This document shows positions 55,066 through 64,000 of a stretch of DNA of 64,000 nt, one piece after another. Position 1 is the first letter of the stretch. The number at the start of each line of letters is the position of its first letter. The position numbers and the translations under genes are program-made. Below the pieces are notes generated by a model. That model did not search any database. It saw only the letters and a list, made by a program, of their open reading frames with translations, and was not told the DNA's origin. This stretch comes from Spodoptera frugiperda (lineage: Eukaryota > Arthropoda > Insecta > Lepidoptera > Noctuidae), in assembly GCF_023101765.2 (NCBI RefSeq), contig NC_064218.1:2480001-2544000 (forward strand), read 5' to 3'.

Positions 55066-55302
55066 TGCGTGAAACAACGCTTGCGTTGTGTTTCATTTTG
55101 GGAGTGAGGTGAGGTTACCGGAGGCCCAATTACCCCCCTTGCCAATTCCCGATTCCCCAACAACCCTTAAATTCCTAACCCCCAAAAGGCCGGTAACGCA
55201 CTTGTAACGCTTCTGGTGTTTCTAGTATCCATGGGCGGCAGCGATTGCTTACCATCAGGTGATACATCTGCTCATTTACCGGCTTATTCTTTAAAAAAAA
55301 TC
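55066..55302 (+). repeat. SINE-like repeat (family B), lacking the first 70 bases
   Basis: GCGTGAAACAACGCTTGCGT, the C-rich tract, GGCCGGTAACGCACTTGTAA, ATCCATGGGCGGCAGCGATT, CTGCTCATTTACCGGCTTAT and an A tail. Confidence 0.85.
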
Positions 55303-58300
55303 CATTGAAACTAACTCATTTCTTACCCCATTTTGCATTCGTAGAAAATAAAATGGAAATACTATCACGCACCTATAGGTTTCTTCCGAACCCAAATTTT
55401 CTTCTATAAACAAAATAATAGAATATCTAGCTAAAGTATATTAGACGCATAGATTCTTCCGCTTTTCTAAACACATGGTCACTGCTAGCAACACCAGCAA
55501 ATAGCAACGGACGCAGTAGGAAACACAAGCCATGCATGTCGGGCCGTTGATTGCGTCCGAAGCGACACCTAGTCATAATGCGAAGTGCACTGCCACTAAC
55601 TGTCACCTGGACACTTACTGCAGTTACTGTACTTGGATGTTAGGTGCAAATGTTTTCGTTATTGTTTTATTAAGGAGTGGTATGAATTGTGCATGGGAAG
55701 TCAATTGCAATGGATTCCATAGTTATTGGTTATTATTAGATAAATCTCAGGAAGATTGTAGTAGAATATTGGGCATTCGTATTTCAAAATTTGCGTGAAC
55801 TTGTACAAATGTCTAACTAATGTTTTTTTTATAAGTAAATGTTTTTTTTATAATAACTTTTTATCCAAATTCATGATAGAGCAACAAATACATACGAATA
55901 ACAACAATTTTATAGCAATTTTCACACTATTCTCGTAATAACTATTTTTGTCCAAGGAGGTCCCATTCTCCTCTAAGTAAGGTGTTTACAAGGTTTCTGC
56001 TCGTGTGACGTCACTCCACCATATTTAGGAATAGCTGTGTCGTGCGCCAACCGGGCTGATTACCATAAATGTTGATTACAAAGAAAATTAGACGCGGTCA
56101 CGTTTGTGAATACGGTATTAAGATGTTTGTTTTAAAGCTGAGAGAGCGTAGAACTTTGTTTTAGGAGCAAAACTTTAATTAATGTCGTTAAACATAGATT
56201 TTGGCTGTTGTTTCTTTGAAATTCTCGGTAATTGCATGGTTTAAGTTTTCGATTACATAGGTCTAATAGTAAGTCAATATGGTTTGACTAATCAAATCAT
56301 GTTATCATATACTTTTAAGGTATTAATTGGCGATTACTTTAAAATCTCATTTAGAGTTACTATCACCGTTGACTGCCGACTATACGATAAAACTGTTGCA
56401 ATGATGTTGAATTGATGATGAATGCAAATCTTCAGCTATCATGACCCATATTGTGCCCCTATGGCGCTTAACGTGTTAAAACTGACTAATTCAAGACTCA
56501 GATAGGATAGGAAGAAGCTTTGCTTATAATTACAGCTCGTATAGATCACAAATAACTTGCCACAATACTAAAACCAAAAATCAAAGTTACCGTACATTGC
56601 GCCGGCGCCTCCAATGCTATGAATAAGAGATTTTTTTCCGACAAATCCGTGAATAATCACAATGTAACAATAGAACAGTTATAATGCGGAAACACTTGCT
56701 CGTATCATAATAAAGATGACAGAAGAACAACTTGAAATAACTGACTACTTAAACTACGGTTTATTTCTTGGGATTAAGGACTTGTTTCACAATGTCTGGA
56801 TAGCCGCTATGTATCAGATTACTTTGAATTAAGAATGTAATTTGTATCTACTATCTGTCACATAAGTTTATCAGGTACTTATATGAAGGTGGTGAAACAG
56901 GCGCTAAGTCACCTACACAATTTTTATACTAATTTTTACTTAAAGCTTGCAAATACTAGCTCAAGCTTTATCTTAAAAACGTATAATCAACATATCAATA
57001 ACTAAAGATCACAATTATAACTTCTCTCGAAACCAAACTCCTTCATGAGGTATCTAGTCCATTGTCGTCATTGAAATACTTACAAAATTTATTTTAATCA
57101 GTAATCCTTAAACTTGTAGAACCAAAAGACATTTAACGCATCAGTTTATCAATGGACTCACATATTTTTCATTCCAAAATCTACCTTCTAAACAAGTAAA
57201 CCTTCTGATGTTACCTTTACATCACAATAAAGATTACTCAGATGAAACTAGCGATGATATCTGTACTATTTCCTAAGAACGTGACTCACTGAGATTGGCT
57301 AGTCACCGTATTAATTACATTTAATTAACTATATTAATCAAATGTAACATTAACTTGTTATTTATGCTTTATATAATATCTTGGTAAAAGTATTTTGCAT
57401 TTCGGATGTATTTACATGTAGCCTAAAGTTTAGATTTTTGCTCATTTAAGTATTTTAACATTACAATAATTATAATAGACATTTAAAAAAGGGAACGGCC
57501 ATCCATTTTGTGTACTGCCTTCGTTTTGTTTAAGTCAGGAATTATACCTAAAACCTTCTCCTAAGTCTGAAAAATACTATGCTGAAAACGGCATTAAAAT
57601 CGGTTCAGCCAAACGAGAGATGATACACACTTCTATGAAAGTTTAATTTAATTTCAATTGATTGTGGTTTACCACGCGGACGAATCTACGCACGGAAAAG
57701 TTAACATATTCTAAAGTAAAAATTGCGATAAAAACAATATAAACATTCCTGCATTTATTTACTTTCCGCAAAGAGAAAACTTCAAGGGCTTTCATAGGTT
57801 TATGATACAGCTAACGAGAGAAATTAAATCTAGAAAATGGGATATAGATTTATATCCACGTCGTAAACATTTCTTCATTTAAAATAAATTACAGGTTTTT
57901 ATGTAGACACTTACAGATAATTCGCGGTATTTACCTATGTGGGTCAGTCAGGCCATAGCGTAGCCGTAGTGTAGGTTAAAGAAAATTTTCTGGTAGCCAT
58001 AAATGACTTTGAATAAAATAAATAACATAATCCAACTTCATTTTACTGAACAAGTGATGTGATTTAAGATTTTAATGCAAAACGAACATTCAAAATTCGA
58101 ACAGTAAAACGAAACGCGCCAATATTCGACACAGATTAAAAAATACAATGGACAATCGAAATAGATATAGCAAATATTTTTGTTTTTTTTAGACCACTGC
58201 AAATCAACCTACAGCCTCGTTCGTTGACTCGCAGATAGAAAGTTGTTAATTAAGAACGCGCCTGATTGGCGGGCGATTGTGTAACCGAACGCAACAGATC

Positions 58301-59002
58301 AAGCATGTGGCTGAACAGGGAAATACCTTTGCCAAAGAAAGTAAACACGTCATTTTTCCTATTGTGCAATAGTTGGAGCACGGTCGATTGAATATTGGTC
58401 TTTTTATGATAATAACTCTTTCAAAAATAAATACCTAGGTATATTGCTTTAAGAGAGACTGATTATTGGGTGGCATAAAATTGCAATGATTTGATATGCC
58501 CCAATTTTATTAGAAAAAATCTAAAAGAAAATGCACAGATGTTGCAAAAAACAAAAATTTAATCCGTTGGGATACAAAAATATGTCGGACAATATACCCG
58601 GGGCAAAAGACAGCACAATCGCAAACCCGTAAACAACTTTATCGGGTACTAAACTTGATAATTAAATCTTCTTAATAATTTACATTGACGAGTATATTAC
58701 TTATAAGTATTATTAAAACGGTAATAAAGCCAAATTGGTTTATTTATGGCCATAACCGGATCGGACACAGCGTCCTCGCGAAGTGGAACATTGAATCAAT
58801 TGTGCAATTGCAGATTTCACATAAATATCAATCTGTTAACCCAAGAACGGTATCACACGGTACAATGAGATACGATTTATACACAGATATCGTATTTCAA
58901 GGAAACTACTTCCATTCTTGAGGACTTGAGTAGGATCACGAGGATTCTGGATTTACTTACAAGGGTATACTAATAAAATAGGGTTATTAGCTCTTGGATT
59001 GA
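55303..59002. other. AT-rich, largely featureless
   Basis: A dispersed-repeat fragment lies at 57540-57690 (AAACGGCATTAAAATCGGTT ... ACCACGCGGACGAATCTACG). An AT hairpin is at 57313-57342. A GC-richer patch at 58205-58320 has an inverted CCAAT box. No exon recognised. Confidence 0.5.
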
Positions 59003-59168
59003 ACCATAGATGGAGCCCAGTAAGGCTGATGCGTGATCCGGAGCTGTGGATTACCGGGTTTACCGGGGCTCCGGTTCGAAAAGCAGGAGTAGGAACGGGG
59101 TGGTTTTTAGTCAGTAAGAGTCTGACACTCCCTCTCGAAGTCATTGGATGATTTTAACCGCTTAAAAA
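59003..59168 (+). repeat. LINE 3'-tail repeat (family A)
   Basis: GATGGAGCCCAGTAAGGCTG (UTR part also in the LINE), GATCCGGAGCTGTGGATTAC, AAAAGCAGGAGTAGGAACGG, TTTTTAGTCAGTAAGAGTCT, and an A tail. The segment before GAAGTCATTGG is shortened. Confidence 0.9.
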
Positions 59169-59489
59169 AAGCTTTTAGATTGAAACCTAGAAATTCTATC
59201 TGAAGTTACCACACATGTAAAGATATTTTTAGTCGTAGACCGAGTAGGTTATATACCTCTGTATTTGTGTGCATCCCACAGTTATGGTTTTGCAATCTCC
59301 TGTTTAGTTGACTAACTGGTTGAAACTGGCTTGAATCAATCTGTATTCAAGAAATTCGTCCATTTAGTACAATACTTATAATGCACATAAAATTAAGATT
59401 GACGTGTTGCAAGCAGAATTAAATTGATGCCAATTAATATGTTAGACAGTTCTGAGTAATTATTTTGTTTTGATTTTAATTAGAATGCT

Positions 59490-59600
59490 GTAGCGGGCAT
59501 GACAGTTTCCCGCCTCCTATAAAAGTGAGCAAAACTAGGACTCAAGAACTAAGTATTGCATTCTTTCACGTTAAACAAATAAAGGATTTTTACTTTTACA
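59490..59600 (+). promoter_or_regulatory. TATA box and close poly(A) signal, LTR-like
   Basis: CCTATAAAAGTGAG (TATA at 59518-59525) is followed 53 bases later by AATAAA at 59578, after a GC-rich TGTAGCGGGCATGACAG. Such close spacing is typical of a short retroelement LTR (promoter and R region). No matching second LTR or 5-bp duplication was found, so this may be chance or a small promoter. Confidence 0.25.
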
Positions 59601-61843
59601 AGGATATTGTTAAAACAATGAAAATGCAGGAGAGTTCGTCATAATTTCTCATTCATAAAATCTGGCGTTGGAAACACGGTTCAAAGTATTCTCAATCACC
59701 TGTCAGCGAACTCCGCAGCTACGTCAGGTATTAAAATTTATGTCGCATTGTTTAAGAGTTCAACCATCCTAAAGATTGTTTCCAAACACCTCGTTGCTTC
59801 AGTGACTCAGTTTCTAGTAAATTCTTCACAATCAATTTTCTTATGAATAATTAAATCTACGAATAAACGGCAGATCTCGGAATTTGATCACCCATAACAA
59901 TAAATTAAACATCTATTTATAATCAAATATTTAAACTTTTTGAACATTTAGTCTATGATCACCGCTGATTTTATTTTAACGACAATCCAATCTTGGTTTT
60001 ATGGCAAAGGTATTTACGTGAACAGCCTTAATTGCATACAGTTACGCAATCAAAAGTTACCCGCTGTTATTCGAATGTGGAATTGTTTGTAGAAGAAAAA
60101 TGATTTAAAAATGGTGCCAGCGCCGTGCACTCGCCATATAGATAGGCAATTAACTCTGTTAATAGACTGGCCGGTGCTTCGCCGGATAGATTTTCTTGTG
60201 AAGAATTCCAGTTAGAAAAAAATCACGCACGCGGCGACCGTTGCGACTGGAAAGCGTAAAATGGCAAGCCTCGATCGTAAGCGCGGACATATTGTTGCCA
60301 ATCAATTGTTTATTATTATGATTTATAGTGAAATTGGATACAGTAAAGTTAATTTGATATTGTGAATGTAACACGAAGAAAACAAGGCGATTCGTGATCG
60401 TAGCCTACATTTGTAATAACAACGCTTTATGTTACTGAAACTGTTCTTAATAATCTACTTACTTACATATTTTTATTGAATGTATATTTATGATGGTTTT
60501 GATCCCATTTATTTCTCGCCAAATTGTAGTATTTAAAACACAAATGTGAATTTCCTATTTCAAATTTAGTCCTACAGTCTACAAAACAGAATGAGATTAA
60601 GGCGCCATTTTGAAAAAAATACAAAGAAATAAACAGGCACAGATATTTATCGATCAGCCGGCCTTGTCATCTAGTCCTGCCAAAAAGTTCTAAATTTAAA
60701 AGTGAGTGGCATTATATCCTATTGTTAAACTTGAACTTTGCTAATGGCGGTCGGGTCATTGTATTACATTTGCATGTTAATCGCCCTGTAATGTGTTTTG
60801 TTATTACTGCTATTGTTCCGTCCAATTAGACGTGACTATGATTGAGCATCATAGCAAATATTATACAAGTCTTTGAGGATTTGGTTTTGGTGTAAAAATA
60901 TTTATCGAGAGTCAACTAATTAGCGTATTAACTTAGCAGGGACCTAATGAGTTTTAGAAGGGATAATAAAATGTGTATAATGTGTCTATATCAGATAGGT
61001 ATCTACGTAATAAAAATATACTATGTGACTTAACCTTTCATAACGACAGACACAATAAAAATAAAAATAAAAGCAAAAACAATTTATCTCACGCTTTTAT
61101 ATAACATTGAAAACAAATTTTAAAATAAGGTATAAAAGTAAAACTTTATTACAAAAATAAATACTTGTGACACGTATTTAGTATTCGCATTACAAACGCT
61201 GCCATTGGAAAAACATCTGTGATAATATTAAGTGAAGAATTCTTGAATTATACAACTCCGACTCTGTTTTGATAACCTGTTTACCTTCCTAAGACGGCTA
61301 GACCTTGAGAAATGCCAGGACATGTTCATTCACAGACGTTCTAACATAAAAACTGACCACAAACTGTATTTAAATTCCTAGCCAGTGAACAAAACGGATC
61401 AATATAGAACGGTTTGAAAATAAATTTATTCAAAAAAACTGTCGACCTCAATCAAGGCTCAAATTAGCAAACATTATCTCTCGAATCGTTTAGTAAATCT
61501 GCTGTGAAAATAGGCGTGTATGATAACAGCACAGATAGGTATCTTCATACGGCGTACAAGCAATATCAATATTTAAGTAAGAATCTTTTCTGTTGCCCAA
61601 TTAACAACTCGACGATTTTGGCGTTGGCAACACTATCACCACTGATAAGATATACAGAGATTAACACAAACTTAAATTTACCGTTCGTTAAATGTTAAGG
61701 TGAACATTATCATACACACAACGAGGTAATCAACGGCAATACAAAGTTTGTATAACTCGGTAATAATAAAAATCAGAGTTATCGTTCTTACGTCTAATTA
61801 CTGATAACGCAAAGTTTCGTCATGTCATACAGTCTTTATCACT
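59601..61843. other. Spacer downstream of Mccc2, nothing coding
   Basis: GC-richer block at 60110-60300 has no recognised content. The part nearest 61843 is expected to hold the Mccc2 3' UTR. Confidence 0.5.
61425..61430 (-). terminator. Mccc2: Candidate poly(A) signal for Mccc2
   Basis: AATAAA on the minus strand about 415 bases after the stop. Another lies at 61144-61149. Which is used is unknown. Confidence 0.35.
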
Positions 61844-63511
61844 TCACATTCTGAACACACCGAATTTGCTCTCTCTAAACGGAGCGTTCAAGGCTGCGGA
61901 CAAACTGAGTCCTATCACTTTCCTCGTGTCCTTGGGAGCGATGACACCGTCGTCCCATAGTCTAGCAGTACTGTAGTATGGCCGTCCTTCTCTCTCGAAC
62001 ATTTCTTCCAAAGGTGCTCTCACTTTCTTGTCATCCTCCGCAGTCCAAGGCTTTCCACTCCTCTCAGCTTTCTCCTTAGCCACCAACGACAGTACAGTAG
62101 CCGCTTGTGGGCCACCCATTACTGAGATCCTTGCGTTGGGCCACATGTACAGGAAACTGGGAGAGTATGCACGACCACACATGCCGTAGTTTCCAGCACC
62201 ATAACTGCCTCCGACCAGCACTGTGATCTTGGGTCCTTTGAAACAACTGACAGCTGTCACCATCTTAGCTCCGTTTTTGGCAATACCTCCGGCTTCAGCG
62301 TCTTTGCCGATCATGAAACCTGTGATGTTCTGTAAGAATAGTAGAGGAATCTTCCTAGCTGCGCAAAGTTGAATGAAATGAGATCCTTTCAAAGCTGCCT
62401 CTGAATACAAGACACCATTATTACCGATCACTCCGACAGGATGACCATAAATAGATGCAAAACCACATACCAAGGTTTCTCCATAAAGTTGTTTGAATTC
62501 ATGGAATCTACTTCCGTCCACTATCCTAGCGACAACTTCACGCATGTCGAACGGTCTTTGAATGTTGGCTCCAACAATACCATGAAGATCGTTTACGTCA
62601 TGGACAGGTTCGTCAACTTTTGGTGTGTGGATTCGGGTTCTCTGTTCATTATTCCAATTTAAATTGGCGACAGTGTTCCTAGCTAAATGTAAGGCATGCT
62701 CATCATCCAAAGCATAATGGTCGGTGACTCCGGATTGGCGACAGTGTAGATCAGCACCTCCTAATTCTTCAGCAGTCACTGTTTCGCCTGTGCCAGCCTT
62801 CACCAATGGTGGGCCGGCTAAGAAAATGGTTCCTTGATTTTTAATGATGATACTTTCATCAGACATGCTAGGAATGTACGCGCCTCCAGCGGTACATGAG
62901 CCCATAACTACCGAGATCTGCGGAATTCCTTCCGCTGACATATTTGCTTGATTGTAAAATATCCTTCCGAAGTGTTCTCTGTCCGGGAAGACATCAGCTT
63001 GATCGGGTAAATGCGCACCTCCGGAATCCACGAGATAAATGCACGGAAGACGACACTCCTGTGCGATCGCTTGAGCTCTCAGATGCTTCTTCACTGTCAT
63101 AGGGAAATAAGTACCTCCTTTAACAGTAGCGTCATTAGCCACAATCATGCAGTCACGACCGTGAACTTTGCCAATGGCGGTGACGATGCCGGCGCTCGGC
63201 ACTTGCCCTTTGTACATGTCGGCGGCGGCTAGCGTACTCAGTTCTAAAACGTCGCTTCCCTCGTCCACCAACCGGTTAATCCTGTCCCTGACGAGCAGTT
63301 TTCCTCTTGCCGTGTGCCTCTTTACGGCCTCCTCCGGGCCGCCTTTGATGGCGTCACCGGTTTTCTGCCGTAATTCTTCGACAAGCTCGTCCATTTTGGC
63401 CTTATTCTCTTGGTAGAAAGGATCAGTTCTGTTCGGCTCGGAGCCAATGACGGTAGCGTGATTGTGCCGGCATTGGTTCAACCGCCGTATCCCTCTGACT
63501 AGTTTGAGCAT
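61844..63511 (-). CDS. Mccc2: Methylcrotonoyl-CoA carboxylase beta chain, mitochondrial
   Basis: Complete 555-codon single-exon frame (human MCCC2 is 563). The protein is the carboxyltransferase subunit that moves CO2 from biotin on the alpha subunit to 3-methylcrotonyl-CoA, in leucine breakdown in the mitochondrial matrix. Residues 1-24 are basic with no acidic residue, as in a transit peptide. The N-terminal carboxyltransferase half (about 60-310) has KGGTYFP (131-137), VDSGGAHLPDQADVF (161-175) and GSCTAGGAYIPSMSDE (204-219). The C-terminal half (about 320-545) has LQNITGFM (393-400), GGSYGAGNYGMCGRAY (434-449) and ISVMGGPQAA (462-471). The end ESKFGVFRM is family-typical. The start is the only ATG before the transit peptide. 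No frameshift or stop. Confidence 0.97.
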   Translation of the reverse strand: MLKLVRGIRRLNQCRHNHATVIGSEPNRTDPFYQENKAKMDELVEELRQKTGDAIKGGPEEAVKRHTARGKLLVRDRINRLVDEGSDVLELSTLAAADMYKGQVPSAGIVTAIGKVHGRDCMIVANDATVKGGTYFPMTVKKHLRAQAIAQECRLPCIYLVDSGGAHLPDQADVFPDREHFGRIFYNQANMSAEGIPQISVVMGSCTAGGAYIPSMSDESIIIKNQGTIFLAGPPLVKAGTGETVTAEELGGADLHCRQSGVTDHYALDDEHALHLARNTVANLNWNNEQRTRIHTPKVDEPVHDVNDLHGIVGANIQRPFDMREVVARIVDGSRFHEFKQLYGETLVCGFASIYGHPVGVIGNNGVLYSEAALKGSHFIQLCAARKIPLLFLQNITGFMIGKDAEAGGIAKNGAKMVTAVSCFKGPKITVLVGGSYGAGNYGMCGRAYSPSFLYMWPNARISVMGGPQAATVLSLVAKEKAERSGKPWTAEDDKKVRAPLEEMFEREGRPYYSTARLWDDGVIAPKDTRKVIGLSLSAALNAPFRESKFGVFRM

Positions 63512-64000
63512 TTTAACGTATATTAAGTGCAGAATGAAACACGACCGGTCGGCGAGTCGCTGTCGCGCTACTGCCGATAATGTAGTACCGTTATCTATAC
63601 GATTAACTTGTACAAAAACAAATTCCTCGCTCGCCGACCCTCCACGGCACGATAAAAACTCGCATTATGTATGAAATGATAATGTGAAGCCATTGTTACT
63701 CGTTCACTATTTACGTAATATTTACATGTTGTTGAGGCGATGCGCTGAGGGTTCATTCATTCGTTCTCAGAGAAATCGTGCTGATATAAGTGATGGTAAA
63801 TAATATGAGCGTCGTGTGTCGTGTGCTCTCCGAGTGAATAGATACTTATTGAATGATTCAATGATCGTGTCATGACCTACTTGCAATAAGTTCATGTTGT
63901 GTGACGCTAACCTTGAGCGGGCGTTACTTGTATTTATTTATTTCCTTTTCACATCTGTTAGTTATTGTGATAACTAATGGACTATTGATGGCTGACTAAT
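63512..64000 (-). promoter_or_regulatory. Mccc2: Mccc2 upstream region
   Basis: A GC-rich block at 63540-63655 with two CGGCGAGCG-like words (GGTCGGCGAGTCGC and CTCGCTCGCCGACC, inverted relative to each other) lies within 150 bases of the start codon, suiting a TATA-less housekeeping promoter. No TATA box at a fitting place; 63700-64000 shows nothing else. Promoter assignment is by position. Confidence 0.4.

Noticed and set aside
38589..61843. Search for further hil exons (coiled coil, KY region)
   Set aside because: No block with acceptor, donor and recognisable hillarin sequence found by eye; absence is not proven.
62441..63416. Plus-strand ORFs of 73-82 residues inside Mccc2
   Set aside because: Antisense shadows of a complete, conserved coding sequence.
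1..64000. CRISPR arrays, operons, phage or plasmid features
   Set aside because: Introns, SINEs, MITEs and insect genes show a eukaryotic chromosome; the regular repeats seen are microsatellites or transposon copies.

Overview
This window is nuclear DNA from a moth, most likely a noctuid-type lepidopteran. The call rests on three spliced or intact insect genes, GT-AG introns, AT-rich intergenic DNA, and repeat families typical of Lepidoptera: tRNA-derived SINEs, 'AGAGCCATGCTTCGGCACGAA'-type SINEs, snap-back MITEs, an R1-clade LINE and piggyBac. The genus is an inference; no species is claimed.

Layout. (1) 1-4.4 kb, plus strand: the last three coding exons of a wunen/lipid phosphate phosphatase gene, with a 973-bp internally deleted piggyBac element in its last intron. 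(2) 4.4-21 kb: intergenic or upstream DNA that is nearly all repeats and AT-rich sequence, with one GC-rich block near 10.3-10.5 kb that could be a distal promoter. (3) 21.0-38.6 kb, plus strand: the first three coding exons of hillarin (hil; LIM domain plus KY-type protein), split by introns of 6.6 and 10.3 kb. A 2.3-kb R1-like LINE sits in the first of these introns, inside a palindromic MITE. (4) 38.6-61.8 kb: no exon recognised; MITEs, SINEs, a palindromic transposase remnant (44.0-45.6 kb) and a 1.15-kb non-autonomous TIR element (49.6-50.8 kb). The remaining hil exons were not found, so they are probably beyond the window. (5) 61.8-63.5 kb, minus strand: a complete, intronless Mccc2 (methylcrotonoyl-CoA carboxylase beta subunit) with upstream sequence to the window end.

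The three genes have no evident functional link: lipid-phosphate signalling, cytoskeletal LIM/KY protein, and mitochondrial leucine catabolism. The main scientific content is the repeat landscape. The intronic LINE ends in a 3' tail that matches at least 13 short dispersed copies in the window. Several of these keep clean 10-16 bp target-site duplications, which marks them as products of target-primed reverse transcription. I found no CRISPR, operon or new defence-type system; the strongest leads are repeat biology and upstream ORFs in the hil leader.
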